The notes: generated by a model from the sequence alone, not told the origin. Positions 1 to 9,940 are shown, numbered from the stretch's first letter. The stretch is DNA of 64,000 nt from Magnetospirillum sp. SS-4 (GCF_902729425.1 NZ_CACVCH010000047.1:26276-90275); one strand, 5' to 3'. Translations and numbers: made by a program.

Positions 1-103
1 CGTCGCGGATGAATTGACGCTTGGCCTGCTGGGCCTCGGCCGGGCCGGGGGGCAAGGCGAGGGCGAACAGGGCTGTCACCAGAAGGAACAATCGCGTGAG
101 CAA
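1..103 (-). CDS. Partial gene, secreted/periplasmic protein N-terminus
   Basis: The minus strand holds the first 34 codons of a gene running off the left edge. The likely start is TTG at 103-101, with GGGGA at 115-111 as ribosome site seven bases upstream. The predicted N-terminus is a typical Sec signal peptide: Leu-Thr-Arg n-region, a hydrophobic core (LFLLVTALFALAL) and a cleavage-like PAEA/Q site near residue 22. What remains (QQAKRQFIRD) is too short to name a family. It is divergent from, and overlaps by 8 bp, the GTG chosen for the next gene, so one of the two starts may be wrong. Confidence 0.5.
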   Translation of the reverse strand, partial: MLTRLFLLVTALFALALPPGPAEAQQAKRQFIRD

Positions 104-1718
104 GGATCAATCCCCGTCGGTCGAAATGTTGCGTGGCCGCCGCGGTCGCGGCCTGTTTGCCGTCGTCGTGGCCGCGTCGTTGGCCGCCTGCTCGGCGGTC
201 GAGAAGCGGCCGGTGGGCACCGTCGGCCATGTTCGCGGTTTCGCTGGCATGGTGGCGGCCGACGAGCCGCGGGCGGTCCTGGTGGGCCGCGACGTGCTGT
301 CCGCCGGCGGAAACGCCGCCGATGCCGCCGTCGCCATGTATTTCACCATGGCCGTCACCTATCCGTCGGCCGCCAGCCTGGGCGGCGGCGGCTCATGCAT
401 AGTACACGATAAAGGCAAAAAGAAGACCGAAGTCATGGAATTTCCCGCCATGGCCTCGACCATGGCCGGGGCGGTGCCGTCGGCGGTGCCGGCCAATCCG
501 CGCGGCTTCTTCGCCCTGCACGCCAAATACGGCAAGCTGCGTTTCGAGAGTCTGCTGGCCGAGCCCGAGCGCATGGCCCGCCAGGGCGTGCCGGTATCGC
601 GCGCCCTGGCCAGCGACCTGTCGCGGGCGGTGCCGGTCCTGGGCCGTGATCCGGTGGCGCGCTCGATCTTCTTTAGGCCAGACGGCGGCGTGCTGCGCGA
701 GGGCGACATGCTGGCCCAGCCTGGGCTGGCGACGGTGATCGCCAACATCCGTCGCAACACCGGCGATTTCTACGTCGGCGTGGGGGCGCGGGAAGTGGTC
801 CGGAGCGTCCAGGCGGCCGGGGGCACCCTGACGCTGGAGGACTTGCGCGACATCAAGCCGGTCTGGCGCGAGACCCTGACCGTCAAGACCGGCTTCGAGA
901 CCACCCACGTAGCCCCGCCGCCCTCGGTCGGCAGCACCGTCGCCGGCCAGTTGACCGGCGCCCTGTGGGAGCGCTGGAAGGAGACGCCGCCGGACGAGCG
1001 CCCGCACCTGCTGGCCGAGACCTCGGCCCGTGTCTTCGCCGACCGCGCCCGCTGGATGACCCCCGTCGGCCAGACCGGCGAGGCCCCGGCCGGGTTGATG
1101 GCGGCCGCGCATCTGGGGGCGATGATGGCCGATTACGCCCCCGCCACCCACGTTCCGGTTTCCGGGGTGTCGGCGCCACCCTCGGATTTCCCGCTTGGCG
1201 CCGGCCTGGCGGTGATGGATGGCGAGGGCGCCACCGTGGTCTGCGGCGTCACCACCCACGGCCTGTTCGGCAGCGGCAGGGTGGCGCCGGTCACCGGCAT
1301 CGTGCTGGCCGGAATACCCGGCCCCTTCGGTCCGCCGCCCATCACCACGATGATGACCGTCAACCACAACAGCGACGAGGTCCGGTTTGCCGGTACCGCC
1401 TCGGGCGGGGCCACCGCCCCCCTGGCGCTGACCCAGAGCCTTCTTGCCGCCGTGGCCGAGGACAAGCCGCTGTCCGACGCCCTGGGCATGCCGCGCCTGA
1501 TTCACCCGGCCTTCCCGGACGCGGTCTTCGTGGAGAACGGGCCTCATGCCCTTGATCCGGCCCCGTTGCAGGGGCGCGGCCATCAGGTCAACGCGGTGGC
1601 GATGCCCAGCCGGGTTCAGGCGCTGATCTGTCGCGAGGGCTACAACAACCCGGACAGCTGCGAGGCGGCCACCGACCCACGCGGCTTCGGCCTGGCGATG
1701 AAAGTCGGGCAACCGTGA
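96..1718 (+). CDS. Gamma-glutamyltransferase-like lipoprotein lacking the catalytic threonine
   Basis: About 540 aa. The GTG at 96 is chosen because AGAAGGAA (81-88) precedes it; ATG 126 is the alternative. A lipoprotein signal ends in SLAAC. The GGT fold is clear: GGNAADAAVAM and SLGGGG near the N-terminus and a small-subunit-like stretch (FGSGRVAPVTGIVLAG) near residue 390. In active GGTs the small subunit begins with a TTHxSVxD segment whose first Thr is both the autocleavage and catalytic nucleophile. Here the equivalent segment, about residues 368-375, reads GAGLAVMD, so no Thr is present. The large-subunit Arg-bearing DFRE motif is replaced by EFPAMA. Family membership is solid, but neither maturation nor transferase activity is expected. 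It may be a surface-anchored binding protein. The cell location is inferred from the lipobox. Confidence 0.85.
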   Translation: MSKDQSPSVEMLRGRRGRGLFAVVVAASLAACSAVEKRPVGTVGHVRGFAGMVAADEPRAVLVGRDVLSAGGNAADAAVAMYFTMAVTYPSAASLGGGGSCIVHDKGKKKTEVMEFPAMASTMAGAVPSAVPANPRGFFALHAKYGKLRFESLLAEPERMARQGVPVSRALASDLSRAVPVLGRDPVARSIFFRPDGGVLREGDMLAQPGLATVIANIRRNTGDFYVGVGAREVVRSVQAAGGTLTLEDLRDIKPVWRETLTVKTGFETTHVAPPPSVGSTVAGQLTGALWERWKETPPDERPHLLAETSARVFADRARWMTPVGQTGEAPAGLMAAAHLGAMMADYAPATHVPVSGVSAPPSDFPLGAGLAVMDGEGATVVCGVTTHGLFGSGRVAPVTGIVLAGIPGPFGPPPITTMMTVNHNSDEVRFAGTASGGATAPLALTQSLLAAVAEDKPLSDALGMPRLIHPAFPDAVFVENGPHALDPAPLQGRGHQVNAVAMPSRVQALICREGYNNPDSCEAATDPRGFGLAMKVGQP

Positions 1719-1732
1719 TCAGGGCGATGATG

Positions 1733-1745
1733 AAAAAAGGGAGGA

Positions 1746-1755
<10 letters not shown>
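1733..1755 (-). terminator. Intrinsic terminator with the stop codon in its loop
   Basis: A perfect 7-bp stem GGGAGGA (1739-1745) / TCCTCCC (1749-1755) encloses TTA (1746-1748), which on the minus strand is the TAA stop of the sigma-54 regulator. Six A residues (1733-1738) give the U-tract on the minus strand. The terminator therefore starts inside the last codons of the gene. It may also weakly terminate readthrough from the GGT-like gene on the plus strand. Confidence 0.8.
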
Positions 1756-3185
<1,430 letters not shown>

Positions 3186-3248
3186 GGCGGCATTGTTCGC
3201 AGTATCATCGGGCAGGTCAACAGCAACCCGAGCACGGCGGACGACGAG

Positions 3249-4040
3249 ATGAATGCCCTGATGGCCGAAATCCAGCAGACCGGGGTGGAAACCGGAACAC
3301 TGGCCCTGTGGTTTCTCGGCCAGAACGGCTGGATGGTCAAGTCGCCGGAGGGACGGGTGGTGGCCATCGATCCCTATCTGTCGGATTCGTGCAACCCGTC
3401 CCGGCGGGGGCTCGACCTGGCCCGGCGGGTTCCGGTTCCGGTGGCGCCGGAGGATCTGGCGGCCGACCTGCTGGCCTGCACCCATTCCCACCGGGATCAC
3501 GCCGATCCGGATACCTTGCGCCCGTGCGCCCGCTCGGGGCGGATCGGGATCTTCCTGGGGCCGGGCGATACCCAGGCGGCATTCGCCGAGGCGGGAATCG
3601 CCGAGACCAGCCGGCGCCTGACCTGGCCCAACCACGTCACCGAGCTTGGCGACCTGCGCCTTACCGGCACCTTCGCCCTGCCCACCGATTCCGGCGACCT
3701 GACCCACATGGGGTTCGTGATCCAGGCCGGCGACGGACCGAAACTGTGGATCACCGGCGATACCGCCTGGTGCGACCTGCTGGCCGAGACCGGGATGAAG
3801 CACGCCCCCGATGCGATCATTCTCCCCATCAACGGCGGCTATGCCAACCTGTCCCATTGGGAGGCGGCCGAGCTGGTGCGCCGGGTGGCGCCGGCCCAGG
3901 CCATCCCCTGCCACTGGGACATGTTCGCCGACAATTCCTGCCCACCCCACATGTTCCAGGCGTCACTGACGGTCAAGGGCGTCCGCGAGGCCTATCGCAA
4001 GCCGGTGCACGGACAGCGGATGGTGATCGGCAAACCCTGA
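3249..4040 (+). CDS. UlaG-like metallo-beta-lactamase-fold hydrolase
   Basis: 263 aa. The metal-binding signature THSHRDHAD (HxHxDH) sits at about residue 80. Later ligands are plausible in ITGDTAW (the Asp) and PCHWDMF (the His). Overall order and length match the UlaG/L-ascorbate-6-phosphate lactonase branch of the MBL superfamily, whose members hydrolyse varied phosphoesters and lactones. No ascorbate pathway genes are nearby, so the substrate is open. There is no signal peptide, so it is cytosolic. ATG 3249 is chosen as start; ATG 3261 four codons on is possible. It is divergent from the sigma-54 regulator, which could control it, but no GG-N10-GC sigma-54 promoter was recognised in the 63-bp gap. 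Confidence 0.75.
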   Translation: MNALMAEIQQTGVETGTLALWFLGQNGWMVKSPEGRVVAIDPYLSDSCNPSRRGLDLARRVPVPVAPEDLAADLLACTHSHRDHADPDTLRPCARSGRIGIFLGPGDTQAAFAEAGIAETSRRLTWPNHVTELGDLRLTGTFALPTDSGDLTHMGFVIQAGDGPKLWITGDTAWCDLLAETGMKHAPDAIILPINGGYANLSHWEAAELVRRVAPAQAIPCHWDMFADNSCPPHMFQASLTVKGVREAYRKPVHGQRMVIGKP

Positions 4041-4451
4041 TCAGCGGGGAACGGCGTTGCGGCAGTCCAGGACCCAGACGTCGTAGACCGGATGCTCCAT
4101 GGCCGACAGGGCCGGACTGGACGCGAACATCCAGCCCCGGAACAGGCCGAGCGCCGGCTGGTCCGGACGCAGTTCCCAGATATCGAGGAAGGCGGCGCTT
4201 TCCGGCTGATCCTCCGGACGACGCTTCTTGCAGGCCCTCGCGATGATTTCCAGGGCGCCGAAACGGACCGGCACCCCCACCCGCGCGTCGATGGTGATCA
4301 CCCGGGCGGTGACCTTGTCGAGGCCTTGCAGGATGGCGGTGTCGAAGGCCGGTTCAGTTCCTTGTCCCCGTGCCGGTCCCGCCAGCCCGATTGCCGCCAG
4401 CCCGATTGTCGCCAGGACGACGGCCGCGGCCGCCCGTCCGCCCGGCCTCAT
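4041..4451 (-). CDS. DUF2155-type periplasmic protein
   Basis: 136 aa. An N-terminal signal peptide built from a short duplication (ATIGLAAIGLAGPARG) is followed by a compact domain: LDKVTARVITIDARVG, a Cys in IIARACKKR, and FRGWMFASSPALSAMEHPVYDVWVLDC. This arrangement is typical of the DUF2155 family of alphaproteobacteria, which has no established function. The two cysteines (in RACKK and LDC) could form a disulfide after export. It is the last gene of a block with two MlaD-like proteins, and the upstream MlaD gene ends inside its start region (ATGA overlap at 4448-4451). The stop abuts the convergent UlaG-like gene with no intergenic base. Confidence 0.75.
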   Translation of the reverse strand: MRPGGRAAAAVVLATIGLAAIGLAGPARGQGTEPAFDTAILQGLDKVTARVITIDARVGVPVRFGALEIIARACKKRRPEDQPESAAFLDIWELRPDQPALGLFRGWMFASSPALSAMEHPVYDVWVLDCRNAVPR

Positions 4452-4951
4452 GGCCGCTCGGCCGGCTGTTCTGCCGGGGCCTTGGCGGCCGGGGGCTGGT
4501 TGTCGGCGGTGGCGAGGAAGATCAGGTTGCCCACCATTTCCTCGATGGACTTGAAATTGCGGCTAGGGCCAAGGGTGCCGCCGGCCGCCATCATGGTCTT
4601 GGACTTGCCGGGGATCAGCTTGACGAACTTGCCGCCCAGCAATCCCTCGCTGGAGATGCTGGCCACGGAATCCTCGGGCAACTGGATGGCATGGGCCACC
4701 GACAGCTTGACCACCGCGTCGAAGCTTTGCGGGTCCAGGTCCAGCGACTGGACGGTACCGACCTTGATGCCGTTGATCTTGACGTCGGCGCCGTTGTCCA
4801 GCCCCCCGACGCTGGCGAAGGTGGCGGTCAGCTGATAGCCCTCGATCGTCTTGATGTTGGCGTGGCCGTAGGCGAACACCAGGAAGAATCCCGCAACGGC
4901 CAGGACGACCGCTCCCATGATGGTTTCGATGAGATTGCGTCCCATGGGCAC
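4448..4951 (-). CDS. MlaD-like substrate-binding protein (MCE domain), copy 1
   Basis: 167 aa. One N-terminal membrane anchor (residues 8-26, TIMGAVVLAVAGFFLVFAY) is followed by a single MCE domain: YQLTATFASVGGLDNGADVKINGIKVGTV, then ISSEGLLGGKFVKLIPG. MCE/MlaD proteins form hexameric rings that hold phospholipid between inner and outer membranes, working with an ABC transporter (MlaFE) and MlaB/MlaC. None of these partners is adjacent. The tail is Ala/Pro rich and may be disordered. Start ATG 4951, or ATG 4945 two codons later. It lies 10 bp downstream of a second MlaD-like gene. Confidence 0.85.
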   Translation of the reverse strand: MPMGRNLIETIMGAVVLAVAGFFLVFAYGHANIKTIEGYQLTATFASVGGLDNGADVKINGIKVGTVQSLDLDPQSFDAVVKLSVAHAIQLPEDSVASISSEGLLGGKFVKLIPGKSKTMMAAGGTLGPSRNFKSIEEMVGNLIFLATADNQPPAAKAPAEQPAERP

Positions 4952-4961
4952 ACCCGTCCGG

Positions 4962-5456
4962 TTAATTGGTGGTTTGGGGCAGCGGCTTGTCCAGATAGCC
5001 GCGCTTGGCCCTGGCCTGCTGAATGATCATGTCCAGAAGATCCTCGATCACCACGGCATCCTGGGTGTACTGGAACTCCTGCCCGGCCGCGAGCATGCGG
5101 TCGTCGCCGCCCGGCTTCAGCTCGATGAACTTTCCGCCCAGCAGACCGTCGGTGTAGATCACCGCCGCGGTGTCGGCGGTCAGTTGAACGTCGGGGCGCA
5201 GCCGGAAGGTGAGGACGGCACGGTAACGCTCGTCCAGGCTCTGCTCGACCACCCGGCCCACCAGGGTTCCCGACAGCCGCACCGCGCTGCCGATGCCGAT
5301 GCCGTCGGCGTGGTTGAAGCGGGCCTTCAGAAGATAGCCCTCGGACGATGAATCCGGCGACTTGCCGCCCAGGACGAAGGCCAGGGTCAGCAGCAGCGCC
5401 CCCACGGCGACGACGGCTCCGCCGGTTACGGTATCGCGATCGGCGCGGCTGGCCAT
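4962..5456 (-). CDS. MlaD-like substrate-binding protein (MCE domain), copy 2
   Basis: 164 aa. N-terminal anchor TGGAVVAVGALLLTLAFVL, then an MCE domain (YLLKARFNHADGIGIGSAVRLSGTLVGRV and YTDGLLGGKFIELKPGG). It has the same architecture as the next gene downstream but with clearly different sequence, so it is an old duplication rather than a recent one. Two different MCE proteins side by side suggest a mixed hexamer or two rings with separate lipids, which is inference. Start ATG 5456 is the only sensible one before the anchor. The conserved GLLGGKF element is intact in both copies. Confidence 0.85.
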   Translation of the reverse strand: MASRADRDTVTGGAVVAVGALLLTLAFVLGGKSPDSSSEGYLLKARFNHADGIGIGSAVRLSGTLVGRVVEQSLDERYRAVLTFRLRPDVQLTADTAAVIYTDGLLGGKFIELKPGGDDRMLAAGQEFQYTQDAVVIEDLLDMIIQQARAKRGYLDKPLPQTTN

Positions 5457-5491
5457 TTTCCCATCCCCCCAATCGGTCCCGAACCCCAGTT

Positions 5492-5848
5492 CTAAGGACG
5501 CCAGGCCTCGTAATCGCCGGTGGCGCGCTCGCGGATGCCGCCGGCCAGGTCGTGGCCCGGCGGCAAATAGGCCTCGGGCGAGCCGGTCCGGTTGGGCTGA
5601 TGCGGCTTCTGCCAGGGTTGCGGCGTGACGCCGGTCAGCGGCGAGTCGCTGGTATAGTGCAGCCAGGCGTGCCATTCCGGCGGAATCGCCGAGGCCTCGG
5701 GCTTGCCGGCATACAGCACCCAGCGTCTGGTCCGACGGCCCTTGGCCTCGGAACGCTCGGTATAATAGCGGTTGCCGGCGGTATCGGTACCGACCAGCTT
5801 GCCCTTGGCCCAGGTGAAAAGCAGGGTGCCCAGCGTCGCCATCGTCAT
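5492..5848 (-). CDS. NDUFA12-family NADH:ubiquinone oxidoreductase accessory protein
   Basis: 118 aa. The order is typical of NDUFA12/B17.2: short hydrophobic N-terminus (LGTLLFTWAKGKLVGTD), NRYYTERSEAKGRRTRRWVLYAG, EASAIPPEWHAWLHY, PWQKPHQPNRTGSPEAYLPPG. NDUFA12 is a supernumerary subunit of respiratory complex I, found in mitochondria and alphaproteobacteria, where it sits on the peripheral arm near the quinone-binding region. It is the first gene of a minus-strand group leading into the two MlaD genes and DUF2155. A promoter with TATAGT is visible just upstream. Start ATG 5848; ATG 5842 is the alternative. Confidence 0.9.
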   Translation of the reverse strand: MTMATLGTLLFTWAKGKLVGTDTAGNRYYTERSEAKGRRTRRWVLYAGKPEASAIPPEWHAWLHYTSDSPLTGVTPQPWQKPHQPNRTGSPEAYLPPGHDLAGGIRERATGDYEAWRP

Positions 5849-5872
5849 CCTCGCGAAGCAAATGTCGGGCGG

Positions 5873-5902
5873 ACTATAGGCAAAACCTCCCCATTCCGTC
5901 CA
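5873..5902 (-). promoter_or_regulatory. Candidate promoter for the NDUFA12-mlaD block
   Basis: On the minus strand TGGACG (5902-5897) is followed after 18 bases by TATAGT (5878-5873), 25 bp before the ATG at 5848. The -10 is strong and the -35 is moderate. Called from sequence only. Confidence 0.45.
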
Positions 5903-5994
5903 GTGGGGTTGCGCGCCAATCCGATTTCCCTGAGGACGCCGGGTGTGTCGAAACCGCCAACCATACCATTGGTGCTAATTTCCAATAAGTTTGA

Positions 5995-6010
5995 ACACAA
6001 TATGATGTGA
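5995..6010. promoter_or_regulatory. NrdR box candidate 1
   Basis: The 16-mer ACACAATATGATGTGA agrees with 13 of 16 positions of the NrdR consensus (acaCwAtATaTwGtgt). It lies about 20 bp upstream of the -35 hexamer of nrdJ. NrdR is the ATP/dATP-sensing repressor of ribonucleotide reductase genes in most bacteria. Confidence 0.65.
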
Positions 6011-6028
6011 ATGGATTGTAAGAAGCTG

Positions 6029-6058
6029 TTGACGGAACCGGGGGCGCTGACATAGCTT
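6029..6058 (+). promoter_or_regulatory. Candidate nrdJ promoter
   Basis: TTGACG (6029-6034) and ATAGCT (6052-6057, 17-base spacer) or TAGCTT (6053-6058, 18-base spacer) form a sigma-70-type promoter. Transcription would start near 6065, giving a leader of about 130 nt. An imperfect palindrome CATAGCTTATG (6051-6061) covers the -10 and could be a weak third NrdR site, because its centre is about 31 bp from the strong downstream box. Confidence 0.55.
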
Positions 6059-6080
6059 ATGCGTCGCCGTCGGGGGAGAG

Positions 6081-6096
6081 CCACTAGATATAGTGG
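6081..6096. promoter_or_regulatory. NrdR box candidate 2
   Basis: CCACTAGATATAGTGG is a near-perfect palindrome (CCACTA/TAGTGG) matching the NrdR consensus at 13 of 16 positions. It lies just downstream of the expected nrdJ transcription start, a position suited to repression. Confidence 0.7.
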
Positions 6097-6119
6097 TGCG
6101 GCACCAGGGGGATGTTCAA

Positions 6120-6138
6120 GGGCGGACCGGGTCCGCCC
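6120..6138 (+). other. Perfect hairpin in the nrdJ leader
   Basis: GGGCGGACC (6120-6128) and GGTCCGCCC (6130-6138) are perfect complements around one base, so a 7-8 bp stem with a small loop is likely in the mRNA. No U-tract follows, so it is not a terminator. The rest of 5849-6196 holds the two promoters and NrdR boxes described separately and no gene. Confidence 0.4.
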
Positions 6139-6196
6139 GTTCGGCCGGCGCCCACTTCGGCCAGAGTCGTCAAGGCCAGTCCAGCAGGGGGAGACA

Positions 6197-9100
6197 ATGC
6201 GGGTTCAGCGTCACTACACCAAGCACGGCGAGACGGCCTATGCCGGACTCCGGTTCCGCAAGGCGGTCAGCGAGATTCGCAATCCCGACGGGTCGGTGGT
6301 TTTCTCCGCCGACGACATCGAGGTTCCATCCGAATGGTCGCAGGTGGCCTGCGACGTCCTGGCGCAGAAATATTTCCGCAAGGCCGGCGTTCCCGCCCGC
6401 CTGAAGCGGGTCGCCGAAAAGGGCGTTCCCGAGTGGCTGTGCCGCCATGAACCCGATGCCGAGGCGCTGGCCAAGCTGCCCGAGAAGGAACGGGTGGTGG
6501 GCGAGAAGAGCGCCAAGCAGGTGTTCGACCGTCTGGCCGGCACCTGGACCTATTGGGGCTGGAAGGGCGGCTATTTCAACAGCGAGGACGACGCGCTGGC
6601 CTTCCGCGACGAGATGGCCCACATGCTGGCCGCCCAGATGGGCGCCCCCAACTCGCCGCAATGGTTCAATACCGGCCTGCATTGGGCCTATGGCATCGAC
6701 GGTCCCGGCCAGGGCCATTCCTACGTGGATCACAAGACCGGCAAGCTGGTGCGGTCCAAGTCGGCCTACGAGCATCCCCAGCCCCATGCCTGCTTCATCC
6801 AGTCCATCGAGGACGATCTGGTGAACGAGGGCGGCATCATGGATCTGTGGGTGCGCGAGGCCCGGCTGTTCAAGTACGGCTCGGGCACAGGCACCAACTT
6901 CTCCAAGCTGCGCGGCGAAGGCGAGAGGCTGTCGGGCGGCGGCCGCTCAAGCGGCCTGATGAGCTTCCTCAAGATCGGCGACCGCGCCGCCGGCGCCATC
7001 AAGTCGGGCGGCACCACCCGGCGCGCCGCCAAGATGGTGGTGGTCGACGTCGATCATCCCGATATCGAGAATTTCATCTCCTGGAAAGTGCGGGAAGAGC
7101 AGAAGGTGGCCGCCCTGGTGGCCGGCTCGCGCCTCGCCGCCCGCACCCTGGGCGAGGTGATGGCCGCCTGCCGCGACTGGGACGGCGAGGATGGCGAGGC
7201 CCGCTTCGACCCCAAGGTCAACGGCCGCCTCAAGAAGGCGATCATCGACGCCCGCAAGTGCGAGATTCCCGAGAACTACATTCAGCGGGTGATCCAGTTC
7301 GCCCGCCAGGGCTACACCCAGATCGACTTCCCGGTTCTGGACACCGACTGGGATTCCGAGGCCTATCTGACCGTCTCCGGCCAGAATTCCAACAATTCCG
7401 TCCGGGTCGACAACGCCTTCCTCAACGCCGTCATCCATGACGGCGACTGGGCCCTGACCCACCGCAAGAACGGCAAGGTCGCCAAGACCCTGAAGGCCCG
7501 CGACCTGTGGGAACAGATCGGCGACGCCGCCTGGGCCTGCGCCGACCCCGGCATCCAGTTCGACACCACCATCAACGAGTGGCACACCTGCCCGGAATCG
7601 GGGCGCATCAACGCCTCCAATCCGTGCTCGGAATACATGTTCCTGGACGACACCGCCTGCAATCTGGCGTCCCTGAACCTGCTGTGCTTCCGCAAGGCCG
7701 ACGGCAGCTTCGACGTCGAGGGCTATCGCCACGCGGTCAGGCTGTGGACCATGGTGCTGGAAATCTCGGTGCTGATGGCCCAGTTCCCCAGCCCGCGCAT
7801 CGCCGAGCTGTCCTACGAGTTCCGCACCCTCGGCCTCGGCTACGCCAATGTCGGCGGCCTGCTGATGGCGTCGGGCATCCCCTATGACAGCGACAAGGGC
7901 CGTTCGCTGATCGCCGCCATCACGGCGCTGACCACCGGCGAGGCCTATGCCACCTCGGCCGACATGGCCGAGGAGCTGGGGGCGTTCGAGGGCTTCGACA
8001 AGAACCGTGCCGCCATGCTGCGGGTGATCCGCAACCATCGCCGCGCCTCCCACGGCCTGGGGACCGGCTATGAGGGCCTGTCCATCACCCCGGTGCCGCT
8101 GGACGCCGCCAACTGCCCCGACGCGCCGCTGCTGTCGGCGGCCCGCCAGTCCTGGGACGAGGCCCTGGCCAAGGGCGAGAAGCACGGCTTCCGCAATGCC
8201 CAGGTCTCGGTGGTCGCCCCCACCGGCACCATCGGTCTGGTGATGGATTGCGACACCACCGGCATCGAGCCGGACTTCGCCCTGGTCAAGTTCAAGAAGC
8301 TGGCCGGTGGCGGCTATTTCAAGATCATCAACCGCATGGTGCCCGAGGCCCTGCGCACCCTGGGCTATGCCGAGGGCGACGTGGCCGAGATCATCCGCTA
8401 CGCGGTGGGCCATGCGTCCTTGCGGGGCGCGCCTCACATCAATCACGACAGCTTGCGGGCCAAGGGCTTCGACGACGAGACCCTGGACAAGATCGAATCG
8501 CAGCTTGAAGCCGCCTTCGACATCAAGTTCGTCTTCAACAAGTACGGCCTGGGCGAGCAGTTCTGCACCGAGACCCTGGGCATTCCGGCCGCCAGGCTCA
8601 ACGACTACAATTTCGACATGCTGGCCTGGATGGGCTTCACCCGCGAACAGATCGACGCCGCCAACGTCTACTGCACCGGCGCCATGACCCTGGAAGGAGC
8701 GCCGTTCCTGCGGGCCGAGCACCTGCCGGTGTTCGATTGCGCCAGCCCGTGCGGCCGCACCGGCAAGCGCTCGCTGTCGGTCGAAGCCCATATCCGCATG
8801 ATGGCCGCCGCCCAGTCCTTCATCTCGGGCGCCATCTCCAAGACGATCAACATGGCCAATTCCGCCACGGTCGAGGATTGCAAGAACGCCTACATGCTGT
8901 CGTGGCGCCTGGGCGTCAAGGCCAACGCGCTGTATCGCGATGGCTCCAAGCTCAGCCAGCCGTTGCAGGCTTCCCTGCTGGACGATGCCGGCGAACTGGC
9001 CGACCAGCTGGCCGAGTCGTCCATGGCGGCGCGGACCGAGATCGTCGCCGAACGCATCGTCGAACGTCTGGTGCAGCGCCGGACCAAGCTGCCCGACCGC

Positions 9101-9838
9101 CGCAAGGGCTATACCCAGAAGGCCATCGTCGGCGGTCACAAGGTGTACCTGCGCACCGGCGAGTACGAGGACGGCAAGCTGGGCGAGATCTTCATCGACA
9201 TGCACAAGGAAGGCGCCGCCTTCCGCGCCATGATGAATAATTTCGCCATCGCCATCTCGGTGGGCCTGCAATACGGCGTGCCGCTGGAGGAATTCGTCGA
9301 GGCCTTCACCTTCACCCGCTTCGAGCCGTCGGGCATGGTCGAGGGCAACGAGACCATCAAGATGTCGTCCTCGATCCTGGACTACATCTTCCGCGAACTG
9401 GCGATCTCCTATCTGGGCCGCAACGATCTGGCCCATGTGGAGCCGGCCGACCTCACCCCCGACACGGTGGGCCGCGGTGCCTCGGAAAGCCATCTCGACC
9501 ATCAGACCCAGCACATGGCGGTGGTGGAACGGGTGGCGTCCAAGGGCTATGTCCGCTCCAACCTGCTGTTCCTCAAGCGCGGCATCGGCCCCACCTCCAT
9601 GTCCACCGATATCTCGGGCGGCATGCAGATGGCGGCCAGCACCCAGGGCGCCGTCAGCGTGGCGGTGGATGCCGAGGCCCTGCTCCAGGAGTTCGACGCC
9701 CGCGCCGAGCAGATCCGGACGGCGCGCATGAAGGGCTACGAGGGCGATGCCTGCCCCGAATGCGGCAACTTCACCCTGGTGCGCAACGGCACCTGCCTCA
9801 AGTGCGACACTTGCGGCGGCACCACCGGATGTAGCTGA
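6197..9838 (+). CDS. nrdJ: Adenosylcobalamin-dependent ribonucleotide reductase (class II)
   Basis: 1213 aa. It makes deoxyribonucleotides using coenzyme B12 instead of a tyrosyl or glycyl radical, so it works with or without oxygen. Visible landmarks: PHACFIQS (redox Cys), NSNNSVRV, the NPCSE radical-site motif followed by [13 protein letters not shown], and [15 protein letters not shown] large insertion holds the B12 region. The C-terminus [19 protein letters not shown]...CGGTTGCS carries the extra Cys cluster seen in long class II enzymes. Start ATG 6197 is set by the strong ribosome site GGGGGAG (6187-6193) and the usual N-terminus VQRHYTK. No other reductase gene is in the window. Regulation by NrdR is suggested by the upstream boxes. 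Confidence 0.97.
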   Translation: MRVQRHYTKHGETAYAGLRFRKAVSEIRNPDGSVVFSADDIEVPSEWSQVACDVLAQKYFRKAGVPARLKRVAEKGVPEWLCRHEPDAEALAKLPEKERVVGEKSAKQVFDRLAGTWTYWGWKGGYFNSEDDALAFRDEMAHMLAAQMGAPNSPQWFNTGLHWAYGIDGPGQGHSYVDHKTGKLVRSKSAYEHPQPHACFIQSIEDDLVNEGGIMDLWVREARLFKYGSGTGTNFSKLRGEGERLSGGGRSSGLMSFLKIGDRAAGAIKSGGTTRRAAKMVVVDVDHPDIENFISWKVREEQKVAALVAGSRLAARTLGEVMAACRDWDGEDGEARFDPKVNGRLKKAIIDARKCEIPENYIQRVIQFARQGYTQIDFPVLDTDWDSEAYLTVSGQNSNNSVRVDNAFLNAVIHDGDWALTHRKNGKVAKTLKARDLWEQIGDAAWACADPGIQFDTTINEWHTCPESGRINASNPCSEYMFLDDTACNLASLNLLCFRKADGSFDVEGYRHAVRLWTMVLEISVLMAQFPSPRIAELSYEFRTLGLGYANVGGLLMASGIPYDSDKGRSLIAAITALTTGEAYATSADMAEELGAFEGFDKNRAAMLRVIRNHRRASHGLGTGYEGLSITPVPLDAANCPDAPLLSAARQSWDEALAKGEKHGFRNAQVSVVAPTGTIGLVMDCDTTGIEPDFALVKFKKLAGGGYFKIINRMVPEALRTLGYAEGDVAEIIRYAVGHASLRGAPHINHDSLRAKGFDDETLDKIESQLEAAFDIKFVFNKYGLGEQFCTETLGIPAARLNDYNFDMLAWMGFTREQIDAANVYCTGAMTLEGAPFLRAEHLPVFDCASPCGRTGKRSLSVEAHIRMMAAAQSFISGAISKTINMANSATVEDCKNAYMLSWRLGVKANALYRDGSKLSQPLQASLLDDAGELADQLAESSMAARTEIVAERIVERLVQRRTKLPDRRKGYTQKAIVGGHKVYLRTGEYEDGKLGEIFIDMHKEGAAFRAMMNNFAIAISVGLQYGVPLEEFVEAFTFTRFEPSGMVEGNETIKMSSSILDYIFRELAISYLGRNDLAHVEPADLTPDTVGRGASESHLDHQTQHMAVVERVASKGYVRSNLLFLKRGIGPTSMSTDISGGMQMAASTQGAVSVAVDAEALLQEFDARAEQIRTARMKGYEGDACPECGNFTLVRNGTCLKCDTCGGTTGCS

Positions 9839-9850
9839 CCACGTCGTCAT

Positions 9851-9889
9851 TTATGCCGCGCACCATAGTTTGGCCGGTGCGCGGCATAA
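9851..9889. repeat. 14-bp perfect inverted repeat after nrdJ
   Basis: TTATGCCGCGCACC (9851-9864) and GGTGCGCGGCATAA (9876-9889) are exact complements around an 11-base loop, starting 12 bp after the nrdJ stop. There is no run of U after it on either strand, so it is at best an atypical terminator. It lies outside the inferred ends of the adjacent IS110-family element. It may be a chromosomal palindrome used as a target, or a recombination site. Confidence 0.7.
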
Positions 9890-9940
9890 GGTGACCCAAA
9901 CGACTGGCTTTTTCCTCACCGGCTGACCGTAACCTGATGG

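Noticed and set aside
6065..6196. Cobalamin riboswitch before nrdJ
   Set aside because: A GCCACT-like start is present at 6079-6084, but the leader is only about 130 nt, no B12-box core is seen, and the sequence is better explained as an NrdR box and a hairpin.
6947..9850. A 967-codon minus-strand open frame
   Set aside because: Antisense to nrdJ, whose reading frame is certain.
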